Positions 49,630-58,275 of a stretch of 64,000 nucleotides of DNA are shown here, one piece after another (position 1 is the first letter of the stretch; each line of letters opens with the position of its first letter). The notes beneath the pieces were generated by a model. The model was given only the letters and a program-made list of their open reading frames with translations. It was not told where the DNA came from and made no database searches. Source of the stretch: Cryobacterium zongtaii (GTDB lineage Bacteria > Actinomycetota > Actinomycetes > Actinomycetales > Microbacteriaceae). The stretch lies in the NCBI RefSeq assembly GCF_002909375.1, contig NZ_PPXD01000018.1:1-64000 (forward strand), written 5' to 3'. The translations under genes were made by a program, and so were the position numbers.

Positions 49630-50280
49630 TCATGACCGCCTCACATCCATGCCGAAGATGATCGCCGCATCGTGCACGGCAATGTTGAGCACCGGCCGGC
49701 GCCCGCTCAGGTAGCCCAGCGGGCCGTTCTCGGGAAAATGCCATGCCGCACGCAAACCCGCCATCCGGCCGATGACCCGGTTGTGTGACAGCGTCACCCG
49801 GCCGTCGAGGTCTTGCAGGACCGGCAGCGTGAGCTGGCGCATCCCGGGCAGCAAGGGCAGCCCGCGGCGAGCGCGCAGGCCCGCGACCGCGGCACCGTCG
49901 ACCGACATGGTCATACTCGTGACACCCCTGCGGTCGCTCTGCCGAAACACGGCCAGGTGTTTGGGGATGCCCCAGAGGTCGCGCCCGCCGCGCACCGACG
50001 TGGGGCTATCGACCCAGATCTGCGGGATGGTCACGCGCAGGCCACCGCGCCCGAGACTCGGCACCGCCACCAGCAGCTCGTCGTAATCGAGCACCCCGCC
50101 GGGCAGATAACGCACAGCGGCGACCCCCACGACGACCCGTGAACCCAGACGCAGCGCGCGCCGCCCGCTCGGCAGCTCGAACCCGGCAGGCAGGCCGGCC
50201 GCCGGCACGAGGAACACCGACACGTTCAGGGAACCGCCGAGATACCAGGGCTCGGGCGGGTACCCGGTGCTGTCGGTCAT
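49630..50280 (-). CDS. Acetoacetate decarboxylase-family protein
   Basis: This 216-residue protein has the ADC fold markers VVVGVAAVRYLPGGVLDYDELLVAVP, GGRDLWGIPKHLAVFRQSD (compare GRExxGFPK of ADC, with a Lys at the Schiff-base region) and VLNIAVHDAAIIFG. Many family members are not true decarboxylases, so the reaction is open. It starts ATG 50280, divergent from an esterase gene. Confidence 0.75.
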   Translation of the reverse strand: MTDSTGYPPEPWYLGGSLNVSVFLVPAAGLPAGFELPSGRRALRLGSRVVVGVAAVRYLPGGVLDYDELLVAVPSLGRGGLRVTIPQIWVDSPTSVRGGRDLWGIPKHLAVFRQSDRRGVTSMTMSVDGAAVAGLRARRGLPLLPGMRQLTLPVLQDLDGRVTLSHNRVIGRMAGLRAAWHFPENGPLGYLSGRRPVLNIAVHDAAIIFGMDVRRS

Positions 50281-50330
50281 GGGAGGTCCCTTCGCCTGGT
50301 GCAGGTCTCGTTTTCAGTGTGGCATGCAGA

Positions 50331-51275
50331 ATGGATGGCATGGTCACCGTTCCGAGCAGCCTCATCGCCCCCGCTCTGCGTCTCATGCGCGCGAACCGCG
50401 TGTTCGCCACGGCCGACGGGGCGCGCCGCCGGGTGCGCGAGCTCGAACTCCGGCCGACCCCATACGGGCCACCGAGCAGAATGCGCCGAGATGTACGGAT
50501 AGACGTTTCCAATCGGAGCTGGCCGGTCTACACCATCACCCCCTTCGGCAGCACCCCGACCGGAAGCGTGGTGTACGTGCACGGCGGCGGCTGGCTGAAT
50601 CAGATCGCTGGGCAGCACTGGCATCTGGCCGCCCAGATCGCCGCGGAGGCGAACACCGTCGTCACGGTGCCGATCTACCCACTCGTGCCCTTCGGGACCG
50701 CAGCCGTCGTGGCCGCCGGAATCGTCGACCTCGTGCTGGATAACCTGCAGTGGTACGGCGCCACCTGCATCGCCGGGGATTCCGCCGGCGGCCAGATTGC
50801 CCTGTCCACCGCGCTCGCACTGCGGGATGAGCACGGCATCACGCTCCCCCAGACCGTCTTGGTCTCACCCGCCCTCGATCTCAGCTGGAGCAACCCGCGC
50901 ATACCGGCCGTGCAGCCGAGCGACCCCTGGCTCGCCACTCCCGGCGGAGAAGTTCTGGCCCGCCTCTGGAAGGGCGACCGGGACATCCTGGACCCCGTGG
51001 TGAGTCCGTTGATGGGCGACCTGGCCGGGCTGGGACCGCTCACCCTGTTCAGCGGCTCCAGGGACGTGCTGAATCCGGATGCGCACCTACTCGTCGGCAA
51101 GGCCGCAGCAGCGGGGGTTGACCTGGATTTCCACGAGGCCGTGGGGCAGCTGCATGTGTACCCGTTGCTCCCCACGACGATCGGCGGCGATGCCCGTGCG
51201 ACGATCGTGCACGCGCTGCGCCGGGGAGTGACCACACCGCTCAGCGTCGGCGAGACGCCACCTGCGCCCCGATAG
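50331..51275 (+). CDS. Alpha/beta hydrolase (HSL-type esterase)
   Basis: This 314-residue protein has the oxyanion motif VVYVHGGGWLNQ, the nucleophile elbow CIAGDSAGGQIALS (Ser), and the Asp/His region (LFSGSRDVLNPDAH; VGQLHVYPLLP). The HGGG and GDSAGG motifs define the hormone-sensitive-lipase esterase group. It probably acts on short acyl esters in the cytoplasm. Starts ATG 50331 or 50340 are both possible. It is divergent from the ADC-family gene. Confidence 0.92.
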   Translation: MDGMVTVPSSLIAPALRLMRANRVFATADGARRRVRELELRPTPYGPPSRMRRDVRIDVSNRSWPVYTITPFGSTPTGSVVYVHGGGWLNQIAGQHWHLAAQIAAEANTVVTVPIYPLVPFGTAAVVAAGIVDLVLDNLQWYGATCIAGDSAGGQIALSTALALRDEHGITLPQTVLVSPALDLSWSNPRIPAVQPSDPWLATPGGEVLARLWKGDRDILDPVVSPLMGDLAGLGPLTLFSGSRDVLNPDAHLLVGKAAAAGVDLDFHEAVGQLHVYPLLPTTIGGDARATIVHALRRGVTTPLSVGETPPAPR

Positions 51276-51405
51276 CCAGGGTGAATGCGCCAAGCGCGGG
51301 GAGGAGGCCCAGCGCAGCGATCTCTCCGATCACGACAAAGCCCACCATCGACACGACAAAGAGCACTGCGGCGAGGAGCAGGCTGGCGATGGCAAGAATG
51401 CGCAT
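51241..51405 (-). CDS. 54-residue two-helix membrane protein
   Basis: The minus-strand frame reads MRILAIASLLLAAVLFVVSM, VGFVVIGEIAALGLLPALGA and FTLAIGAQVASRRR. It has two hydrophobic helices and a basic tail. It overlaps the 3' end of the convergent esterase gene by 35 bp. No family is known to me. The clean hydrophobic pattern, ATG start and high GC at third positions support it as real. Confidence 0.65.
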   Translation of the reverse strand: MRILAIASLLLAAVLFVVSMVGFVVIGEIAALGLLPALGAFTLAIGAQVASRRR

Positions 51406-51461
51406 GCGCCCATCCTGCTACATCGCCGTGAACTACACCCGGCCCGGCAGTTAACGGCGGA

Positions 51462-51626
51462 TCAGTTGGGCCAGAGACCCGGCACGACGATCGCGAGCTT
51501 GCAACGCGGGCAGCGGTGGCAGGACTCGAGACCCTCGGCCGTGTCGACGCCGTCGGGGCTCATCTCGATGCCGCAGGCCGGGCAGAGCGGGCCGGGCTCG
51601 TCGAAATCGAATCCGTCGTCGTCCAT
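51462..51626 (-). CDS. 54-residue zinc-ribbon protein
   Basis: The minus-strand frame reads MDDDGFDFDEPGPLCPACGI, EMSPDGVDTAEGLESCHRCP and RCKLAIVVPGLWPN. Three CxxC pairs (CPAC, CHRC, CPRC, sharing cysteines) form a plausible zinc-binding ribbon after an acidic N-terminus. Such small zinc ribbons occur in many Actinobacteria without assigned function. It lies between the membrane peptide gene and the SUMF1-like gene, all on the minus strand. Confidence 0.75.
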   Translation of the reverse strand: MDDDGFDFDEPGPLCPACGIEMSPDGVDTAEGLESCHRCPRCKLAIVVPGLWPN

Positions 51627-51674
51627 AGGTGAGCTAAGCCTCGCATGCCTACCGTCGCCAGTCGACCAGGCCGA

Positions 51675-52340
51675 TCAGGAGTTCCGGGCGATCCGGAAAC
51701 CGACGTCGTCGATCTGGAGGCCCGGGTAGCTGCCCCGCCGCACGGAAGCACGGCAACTCCAGTGCTGGTCGAACCAGCCGCCGCCGCGCAGCACGCGGTA
51801 GGTGCCGTACCGCTCGGGGTCGGCGAAGTCCCAGCACCACTCCCAGACACTGCCCAACGTGTCGTACAGACCCCAGGCGTTCGGCTGCTTGCCGCCGACG
51901 TCGTGCGGGTGTTCGTCTGAGTTGCCGCGGTACCAGGCGATCTCGTCGAGGTCCCCGTAGCGAGGTCCGGCGGTTCCGGCACGGCAGGAGTGCTCCCATT
52001 CCGCCTCGGTCGGCAGCCTGTAGCCCTCCGCTGCGGGGTCCCAAACGATGGCTTCGTCGGCGCCCAGCCGATACGCCGGGGTGAGGCCGGCCCGCTCCGA
52101 TAGGGCATTGCAGAAGCGGATCGCGTCCCACCACGACACTCCCTCGACGGGCAGCCGTGCGCCCAGGGTCGCGGCAGGCCGAAGACCGGTGACCTGGGCG
52201 TACTCCTCCTGGGTCAGCGGATACGCTGCGATCTCGATCGCGGCGACATCGGCGCTCCAGCTGCGGCGGGTGCGCGCATCCGTCATGGTCACGGTCCCCG
52301 AAGGAACGGCGACCAGGCTGGGGGCGGCATCCGTCGGCAT
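51675..52340 (-). CDS. SUMF1/formylglycine-generating-enzyme-family protein
   Basis: This 221-residue protein has the FGE-sulfatase fold markers VEGVSWWDAIRFCNALSERAGLTPAYRL, GYRLPTEAEWEHSCRAGT, NAWGLYDTLGSVWEWCWDFAD and RVLRGGGWFDQHWSCRASVR, ending GFRIARNS. It is shorter than true FGE, and the copper-binding Cys pair is not evident. A non-FGE role (as in EgtB-like or other SUMF1 proteins) is likely. No sulfatase gene lies nearby. Confidence 0.88.
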   Translation of the reverse strand: MPTDAAPSLVAVPSGTVTMTDARTRRSWSADVAAIEIAAYPLTQEEYAQVTGLRPAATLGARLPVEGVSWWDAIRFCNALSERAGLTPAYRLGADEAIVWDPAAEGYRLPTEAEWEHSCRAGTAGPRYGDLDEIAWYRGNSDEHPHDVGGKQPNAWGLYDTLGSVWEWCWDFADPERYGTYRVLRGGGWFDQHWSCRASVRRGSYPGLQIDDVGFRIARNS

Positions 52341-52380
52341 ACCTGCACGGTACCGGCCCGCGCGCCAGGGCACCGCTGTG

Positions 52381-53046
52381 TTACGCCGGGGTGGCGACAA
52401 GGACCAGGGCGCGCAGGGTGGGCTGATCCGACCACGTTCCGGCGAGCACCTCATGGGCCGAATCCGGAGCCTGGTTCGCCAGGACGTCGTCGTCGCCGAG
52501 CACACGTGCCACGATTATCCGCAGCGTTCCGGCAGTCACGACGGTGGCGCCGGGCTCCTGCCGGATGCTGATCTCGGCCACCGCGGGCGGTGTCACGGCG
52601 GCACCGCCGGGCGTGCCGCTGCCTGCGACGACGGCGGTGGGCTCACGCACCACCATCTGCCCGTCGATCTCGATGGTGAGCTCGGCCTGGTGGCCTCCGG
52701 TGAGCGCGGCGGTAGCGACGGCCGCGAGGTAGGCCGGGTCGCCGGTAGCGTCGTAGACCCACCGCTCCCCCAGCACCGAGTGCTGCATGGTGGTGATGAG
52801 TGACGCGTCAGCGCCGGCGAGCGGGGCGTCCCGGTACGTGACGGGAATCTGCAGTACCGGGCCGGCGCCGGCCGTGATGAGGATGGTCTCGATGCCGACC
52901 TGTCCGTCCGGATCGTCGAACCTGTAGGCGGCGAGGTTCGTCACGCTCACGCCGGCATCGCCGACGAACCAGGGCTGGGTGGGCGCCCAGCGGCTGAGCA
53001 TGTCGATCTTCGTCGGGGTGATGTCAGCTTGGTGAAGGAGGGCCAT
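52381..53046 (-). CDS. Maltokinase N-terminal cap-like protein
   Basis: This 221-residue protein begins MALLHQADITPTKIDMLSRWAPTQPWFVGD. It contains LAAYRFDDPDGQVGIETILITAGAGPVLQIPVTYRDAPLAGAD and LGERWVYDATGDPAYLAAVATAAL. This is the pattern of the N-terminal cap domain of mycobacterial-type maltokinase, found here without the kinase domain. Stand-alone versions (CG0192-related proteins) are common in Actinobacteria, with unknown role. Confidence 0.82.
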   Translation of the reverse strand: MALLHQADITPTKIDMLSRWAPTQPWFVGDAGVSVTNLAAYRFDDPDGQVGIETILITAGAGPVLQIPVTYRDAPLAGADASLITTMQHSVLGERWVYDATGDPAYLAAVATAALTGGHQAELTIEIDGQMVVREPTAVVAGSGTPGGAAVTPPAVAEISIRQEPGATVVTAGTLRIIVARVLGDDDVLANQAPDSAHEVLAGTWSDQPTLRALVLVATPA

Positions 53047-53072
53047 GAACCGATCCTACGGCGGCCGGATGA

Positions 53073-53732
53073 TCACTCGGCGTCAGTCAGGGCGGACTGC
53101 ACGGCGACCACGCCCGCACCCCACTGGTCGTCGAAGAACCGCTGGATCGAGCCGTCGTCGTAGATGACCGAAATCCAGAGGTAGCCGTTTTGGGTCCAGT
53201 TGGAGAGGATCGGCATCTCGGACCAGTCCGAGGCCGTGGCCGGGCTGTAGTCGGCGGCGTTCAACTCGTCCTGCAGGCGCAGCAGGGTACTCTCCTCGCT
53301 CGGGCCGGGCGTGGCCTCGTCGAGCCGCGGATCGATCTGGGCGAGCGGGTCGTAGAGCGATAGCGGGATGGGCGGCCGGGTCACCGTGAACGCGGCGGCG
53401 TCCCAGGTTCCGGTGACGGCGTAGCTGCCCCAGGTGACGCCGGACTGCGTCTCGGACTGGTCAACAGTCGCCCAGTCCCAGCCGAGGATGGGTGGTCCGC
53501 CGCACTGGGGCGGGAGTGACTGAGCGACTGCGCCCAAGCAGAGTTGCGGGGCCTCGCCGTCCTTCTGCAGAACCGTGGCCTGCGCGAGGACCTCACCGGC
53601 GGCCGCGGGGCGGGGAAACTGCCCCGGGACCGCGGAGGACCGAGGCCCCCGCGCGTCACTGCCGGCGCATCCGCTGACGGTGAGCAGGGTGACGGTGACG
53701 CCGGCGAGCACGAGGAGCCCCGAGATTCTCAT
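53073..53732 (-). CDS. Lipoprotein, function unknown
   Basis: From MRISGLLVLAGVTVTLLTVSGC the protein has 219 residues with a standard lipobox. The mature part includes LCLGAVAQSLPPQCGGPPILGWDW, a paired-Cys segment typical of actinobacterial exported proteins, and ends in an acidic strand-rich region. The frame is open to 53771, but ATG 53732 gives a normal signal peptide. No family name was recognised. Confidence 0.78.
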   Translation of the reverse strand: MRISGLLVLAGVTVTLLTVSGCAGSDARGPRSSAVPGQFPRPAAAGEVLAQATVLQKDGEAPQLCLGAVAQSLPPQCGGPPILGWDWATVDQSETQSGVTWGSYAVTGTWDAAAFTVTRPPIPLSLYDPLAQIDPRLDEATPGPSEESTLLRLQDELNAADYSPATASDWSEMPILSNWTQNGYLWISVIYDDGSIQRFFDDQWGAGVVAVQSALTDAE

Positions 53733-53788
53733 AACCGCAGTGTGGCAGGCGGGCGCGACAGCCGCCAGCAATCATTTATTGTCGAGGA

Positions 53789-54673
53789 ATGACTTTTAAC
53801 GACGACGCCAAGTACTCCGGCCAGGGTGTGCGCAAATCGGGCCGCCGCACCGGCCTCGCCGTCGGCGGTGGAGGCCTGGGCCTCGTCGCCATCGTGCTGC
53901 TCTCCCAGCTGCTGGGGGTCGACCTGTCCGGCTTGCTGGGCGGCGGCACAGCCGGTGGCGGCGACGAGGGCGACACCACTGCGCTGACGAATTGTGAATT
54001 CGGCGCCGACGCCAACGCGGACGTGGAATGCCGGGTGGGTTTCACCCGCGACTCACTCGAGGACTACTGGGCCGAGCAGGCGCCGGCAATGGGCATCAGC
54101 TATTCCTCGCCCCTCATTCAACTTTTCACCGACGGGGTGGACACCGGCTGCGGCGCAGCCACGAGCGCCGTCGGGCCGTTCTACTGCCCGGCCGACCAGC
54201 AGATCTACCTCGACACCGCGTTCTACGACACACTGCGCACCGAGTTCGACGCCACGGCGGGTCCGCTGTCCCAGCTCTACGTCGTCGGACACGAGTGGGG
54301 CCACCATATCCAGAACCGCGCCGGCACGTTCGCCAGCACTGACACGTCCGAGGCCGGCCCCAGCTCCGACGCCGTCCGCGTCGAGGTGCAGGCCGACTGC
54401 TTCGCGGGCGCCTGGCTCGGCTCAGCGGCCGAGACCACGGATGCCGACGGCACCCGCCTGCTCGAACCGATCACCGACGCCCAGATCGCGGATGCGCTCA
54501 ACGCGGCGTCCGCCATCGGAGACGACCGCATCCAGGAGAAGGCCCAGGGCCAGGTGAACCCGGAGACCTGGACGCACGGCTCCAGCGAGATGCGCCAGAG
54601 GTGGTTCCAGACGGGCTACACAAATGGGGCAGAGGCCTGCGACACCTTCGCCGTGGCCGACGCTGAGCTGTGA
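53789..54673 (+). CDS. Neutral zinc metallopeptidase, YpfJ family
   Basis: This 294-residue protein has one N-terminal membrane helix (LAVGGGGLGLVAIVLLSQLLGV). The extracytoplasmic metallopeptidase domain shows AVGPFYCPADQQIYLDTAFYDTL, the zinc site VVGHEWGHHIQN (HExxH, about 168-172), and VRVEVQADCFAGAW with the third ligand Glu/Asp. It ends GSSEMRQRWFQTGYTNG. Natural substrates are unknown. The stop codon falls within a 12 bp tandem repeat. Confidence 0.93.
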   Translation: MTFNDDAKYSGQGVRKSGRRTGLAVGGGGLGLVAIVLLSQLLGVDLSGLLGGGTAGGGDEGDTTALTNCEFGADANADVECRVGFTRDSLEDYWAEQAPAMGISYSSPLIQLFTDGVDTGCGAATSAVGPFYCPADQQIYLDTAFYDTLRTEFDATAGPLSQLYVVGHEWGHHIQNRAGTFASTDTSEAGPSSDAVRVEVQADCFAGAWLGSAAETTDADGTRLLEPITDAQIADALNAASAIGDDRIQEKAQGQVNPETWTHGSSEMRQRWFQTGYTNGAEACDTFAVADAEL

Positions 54674-54707
54674 GGCGAGCTGTGAGGCGAGCTGTGAGGC
54701 GAGCTGT
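54665..54707 (+). repeat. 12 bp tandem repeat at the stop of the metallopeptidase gene
   Basis: GAGCTGTGAGGC occurs 3.6 times in a row (54665-54707). The gene's TGA is in the first unit and each further unit restores an in-frame stop, so copy-number changes would not alter the protein. The DUF1508 gene on the other strand ends at the last base of the array. Confidence 0.9.
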
Positions 54708-54892
54708 TACTTGGGCTCGGTCAGATCGACGACGCGGCCCTTGGCGTCGGCCTTGACGACTTCAATGCCCTTGAGCGCCGCTGCTTTGGTCTGGTAGCTC
54801 TCCGAGGTCATCAGCACTTCACCGCTGTGGGTCTTGAGCCTGAAGACATAGCCACCGGATCGGTCTGCAGTCAATTCATACTTGCCGGACAT
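54707..54892 (-). CDS. DUF1508/YegP-family small protein
   Basis: This 61-residue protein has the DUF1508 motif GYVFRLKTHSGEVLMTSESYQTKAAALKGIEVVKADA. The family is a single beta-beta-alpha unit of about 50-60 residues found in one or two copies per protein, with unknown function. AGAGCG is the only weak ribosome-binding signal before the ATG. Confidence 0.88.
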   Translation of the reverse strand: MSGKYELTADRSGGYVFRLKTHSGEVLMTSESYQTKAAALKGIEVVKADAKGRVVDLTEPK

Positions 54893-54927
54893 GACACGCT
54901 CTCTTCGTCGAGATGGAACTCCGCCGG

Positions 54928-55608
54928 CTACGAGGCCGGTGGCGCAACCTTACCGCGCCCAGCCGGGGCGGTATCGCCGCGCAGGCCGAGCGCCGGCAGC
55001 AGCACCCCGTCGATGAGCGTGATGAGGAAGTCCCGGTCAACGGGCTTGCGTTCGATGAGGGTGCGGTAGGCGGCCATCGACGGGGTGACCAGGCAGAGGG
55101 TGTCGATGTCGCACTCGGGCGAGATCTCGCCGCGGTCGATGGCCCGCTGCATGAGGAATCGGTTGGCCGCCGCCCGCGGTTTGACGATGGCGTTGTTCGC
55201 CGCGTCGGCCATCTCGGGCGTCGCCGAGAGCATCGACATCAGCCCGGCCATGATCTGCATCTTCTTCTCGCCGTCTTCGATGGAGCGTGGCTTGATCATC
55301 GCCACGAAGTCTCCGCGCAGGGTTCCGGTGTCGGGCAGGCTGGCCTGATCCAGGTCGCCCTGCTTCATGCAGGCGACGGCGTCGATGACGAGTTCGTTTT
55401 TCGAGGGCCAGCGCCGGTACAGCGTGGCCTTGCCGGCCTTGGCCCTGGTGGCGACCATGTCGATGGTCATGCCGTCGAAGCCGGTCTCGGCGAGCACCTC
55501 GAGCGCCGCGGCCAAGATCTCCGGGTCACGGGTGTGGTCACGCTTGCGACCCAGTTTGGTCTCGGCCGCGGTGGTCTCGGCCGCCCCGGCGGGTTCGAGC
55601 TGCGTCAT
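54928..55608 (-). CDS. TetR-family regulator of the adjacent MFS exporter
   Basis: This 226-residue protein has the TetR helix-turn-helix (ILAAALEVLAETGFDGMTIDMVATRAKAGKATLYRRWPSKNELVIDAV) and a C-terminal TetR_C domain (SPECDIDTLCLVTPSMAAYRTLIERKPVDRDFLITLIDGVLLPALG). It is divergent from the MFS exporter gene 118 bp away. That interval holds ACTGTTAAGATCCGGAACTC and a distal ACAGT, a possible operator. The pairing is the standard TetR-efflux arrangement. Confidence 0.93.
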   Translation of the reverse strand: MTQLEPAGAAETTAAETKLGRKRDHTRDPEILAAALEVLAETGFDGMTIDMVATRAKAGKATLYRRWPSKNELVIDAVACMKQGDLDQASLPDTGTLRGDFVAMIKPRSIEDGEKKMQIMAGLMSMLSATPEMADAANNAIVKPRAAANRFLMQRAIDRGEISPECDIDTLCLVTPSMAAYRTLIERKPVDRDFLITLIDGVLLPALGLRGDTAPAGRGKVAPPAS

Positions 55609-55725
55609 TGCGTCGACCTCCTTTTCGGTGACGGATCAATCCTGTATGCCTCCACATGTTACCGGGGCGTAAATTCAGGAACTGTTAAGATCCGGAACTC
55701 CACAGTATCGTATAGAGTCGCGTTT

Positions 55726-57240
55726 ATGTCTGAAACGATGCCAGCTTCGTCTGTCGCGACGAGCACCCCCGTGCCACACTCCCGCCGGTGGTGGACCCTC
55801 AGCGTGGTCGCCCTCGCCCAGCTCATGGTCGTGCTCGACTCCACGGTCGTGAACATTGCCCTCCCCTCCGCCCAGGCCGACCTCGGCTTCTCCAACGGCG
55901 ACCGCCAGTGGATCGTCACCGCGTACTCGCTCGCCTTCGCCAGCCTGCTGCTGCTGGGTGGCCGGCTCTCCGACCTGATCGGGCGCAAGCGCACCTTCAT
56001 CATCGGCCTGATCGGCTTCGCGATCGCCTCCGCGCTCGGCGGCGCGGCCGGAACCTTCGGCTGGCTGGTCGCCGCCCGGGCCCTGCAGGGCGCATTCGGC
56101 GCACTGCTGGCCCCGACGGCCCTGGCCGTGCTCACCACGACCTTCACCATCCCCAAGGAGCGGGCGCGGGCCTTCGGCGTCTTCGGCGCGATCGCCGGTG
56201 CGGGCGGTGCCGTCGGACTGCTGCTCGGTGGCTTTCTCACCGAGTACTTCGACTGGCGCTGGAACCTCTACATCAACGTGGTCATCGCCATTGTCGGGGT
56301 CATCGGCGCCGCGATCTTCGTCGACCACCTGCAGCGCACCGGCCCCCGGCCCAAGCTCGACATCCCCGGCACGATCCTGGTCTCGGCCGCGCTGTTCGGC
56401 CTGGTCTTCGGCTTTTCCAACGCCGAGACGGATGGCTGGGACTCGCCGCTGACCTGGGGCATGCTCGCGGGCGCCGTGGTGCTGCTCGTCGCGTTTGTGC
56501 TCTGGCAGCGCAAGGCCGCGCATCCGCTGCTGCCGCTGCAGATCGTGCTCGACCGCAACCGCGGTGCCGCCTACCTCTCGGTGATGATCGCCGGTGCGGG
56601 CATGTTCGGCATCTTCCTGTTCGTCACGTATTACCTGCAGACGTCGCTCGGCTTCACACCAATGCAGACCGGTTTCTCGTTCCTGCCGATGATCGCGATG
56701 CTCGTGCTCGCTGCGCAGCTGTCGACGAACATCTTCGTGCCGTGGTTCGGCCCCAAGGTCATGGTGCCGTTCGGCATGGCGCTGGGTGCGACCGGCATGA
56801 TCCTGCTCACCAATCTCAACCTCGACAGCACCTATGCGGCCAATGTGTTGCCGCCGCTGATGATTCTCGGCTTCGCGATGGGCTCGATCATGCCCGCCTC
56901 GATGCAGACCGCCACCCTCGGCGTCGACCGCCAGTTCGCCGGCGTCGCGTCGGCGATGGTGAACACCAGCCAGCAGGTCGGCGGCTCGATCGGCACGGCC
57001 CTGCTGAACACCCTGGCGGCCACCGCGGCGGCCGACTATGTGGCCTCGCACCTGCCCGCCACGGCCGAGGTGGCCGCACAGGCCGCGGTGACCAGCTACG
57101 CCGTCGCGTACTGGTGGGGCGCCGGTTTCTTCGCCGTCGGCGGCATCATCGCGGCGCTGCTCTTCCGCCGGATGGGCCACGGCCTGTCCCTGTCCAACGC
57201 GCACCTCGCCGCCGAGACCGAGCCGGTGGTCGCCCGCTAG
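55726..57240 (+). CDS. MFS drug exporter, DHA2/EmrB-QacA type (14 helices)
   Basis: This 504-residue protein has MFS motifs LDSTVVNIALPSAQADLGFS (motif D1), GGRLSDLIGRKRTFIIGL (motif A), ARALQGAFGALLAPTALAVL and GAIAGAGGAVGLLLGGFLTE (motif C, antiporter). The overall length gives 14 transmembrane helices. It is a proton-driven multidrug exporter by family. Start ATG 55726 is preceded by a weak ribosome-binding site. The divergent TetR gene is its likely repressor. Its stop overlaps the end of the convergent DMT transporter gene by four bases. Confidence 0.95.
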   Translation: MSETMPASSVATSTPVPHSRRWWTLSVVALAQLMVVLDSTVVNIALPSAQADLGFSNGDRQWIVTAYSLAFASLLLLGGRLSDLIGRKRTFIIGLIGFAIASALGGAAGTFGWLVAARALQGAFGALLAPTALAVLTTTFTIPKERARAFGVFGAIAGAGGAVGLLLGGFLTEYFDWRWNLYINVVIAIVGVIGAAIFVDHLQRTGPRPKLDIPGTILVSAALFGLVFGFSNAETDGWDSPLTWGMLAGAVVLLVAFVLWQRKAAHPLLPLQIVLDRNRGAAYLSVMIAGAGMFGIFLFVTYYLQTSLGFTPMQTGFSFLPMIAMLVLAAQLSTNIFVPWFGPKVMVPFGMALGATGMILLTNLNLDSTYAANVLPPLMILGFAMGSIMPASMQTATLGVDRQFAGVASAMVNTSQQVGGSIGTALLNTLAATAAADYVASHLPATAEVAAQAAVTSYAVAYWWGAGFFAVGGIIAALLFRRMGHGLSLSNAHLAAETEPVVAR

Positions 57241-58193
57241 GGTCGGTTGCTCTCAAGCAGGGGAACGGACGCAGGCTCGAGCGCGGCATCCGTCTTCTCG
57301 GAGCGCACGAAGCCGATACCGATCAGGATCAGCAGCCCGCCGACCAACTGCGGACCGGTGAGCTGTTCGCCCAGCAGGAGCCAGGCGTAGAAGGTGGCGG
57401 CCACCACCTCGAGTAGACCTACGAACGAGGCGAGCCTGGAGCCGAGCATTTCGCTCGCGGCGATGCTGGTGGAGTAGGCGATGGCCGTGGCCACCACGCC
57501 GATGATGATGAGCGGCAGCCACCACGGCACCGTTCCGCCGAACATCGCCACATCCGCGGTGGAGGTGGTGAAGGGCACCAAGCCGCTCAGCCCCACGGCA
57601 CCCAGCAGCACGCCGCCGAGCAGCAGACCGAATCCGGCCAGCGCCACGGCCGGCAACCCCTCGCTGGGCTGCGCCGCCACGAGGTAGTAGATGGCGCAGC
57701 CCACCATGGCGGTCAGCGCCAGAGTGAGGCCGAGCACGTCCAGCCGCACCGACCCGGTCGGGTTCACCACGAGGATCAGGCCGGCCAGCGCCACGATCGA
57801 GCCGACGAGCACGACGCGCTTGGGCATCCGCCGGCTGCGCGCCCAGGCCCAGACGACGAGCAGCAGCGGGGCCATGTATTCGATCAGCACCGCGGTGCCG
57901 ACCGGGATACGTTCGATCGCAGCGAAATAGGCGAGCTGGGTGCCGGCCACGCCGATGACCGCCATCGCGAGCACCCGCCACCGGGCACGCCAGAGCGTCG
58001 CCCAGCGGCCGTGTAGCGCGATGACGGCCACCGGGGCGAGCACGATGCCGCCGATGAGCACCCGCAGGGTCACGGCCGCGGCGGGACTCCAACCACTCTC
58101 GAGCAGCGGCTTGGCCAGGGCGCCGGAGAGGCCGAACGTGGCCGCGGCGATGAGGGCGATGACCAGGCCGAGCGAGGTGGACGGGCGAGTCAT
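57237..58193 (-). CDS. DMT-superfamily (EamA/RhtA) transporter
   Basis: This 318-residue protein has ten helices in two EamA repeats: GLVIALIAAATFGLSGALAKPLLESGWSPAAAVTLR, and in the second SEMLGSRLASFVGLLEVVAATFYAWLLLGEQLTGPQLVGGLLILIG. The family exports amino acids or similar metabolites. It is divergent from the CGNR regulator gene, which probably controls it. The open frame upstream to 58796 is antisense to that gene and is not believed. Confidence 0.92.
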   Translation of the reverse strand: MTRPSTSLGLVIALIAAATFGLSGALAKPLLESGWSPAAAVTLRVLIGGIVLAPVAVIALHGRWATLWRARWRVLAMAVIGVAGTQLAYFAAIERIPVGTAVLIEYMAPLLLVVWAWARSRRMPKRVVLVGSIVALAGLILVVNPTGSVRLDVLGLTLALTAMVGCAIYYLVAAQPSEGLPAVALAGFGLLLGGVLLGAVGLSGLVPFTTSTADVAMFGGTVPWWLPLIIIGVVATAIAYSTSIAASEMLGSRLASFVGLLEVVAATFYAWLLLGEQLTGPQLVGGLLILIGIGFVRSEKTDAALEPASVPLLESNRP

Positions 58194-58275
58194 GGGGCTC
58201 CACACAGACAGACAGACGACGGAATTGAAGGGGTGTTGATCATGAAGATAGTGTGGTCGTGAGTAAGGAGTCAAT

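Noticed and set aside
55675..57204. 509-codon minus-strand frame opposite the MFS exporter
   Set aside because: It is a shadow of the high-GC MFS gene. The product is Gly/Arg/His/Asp-rich without domains.
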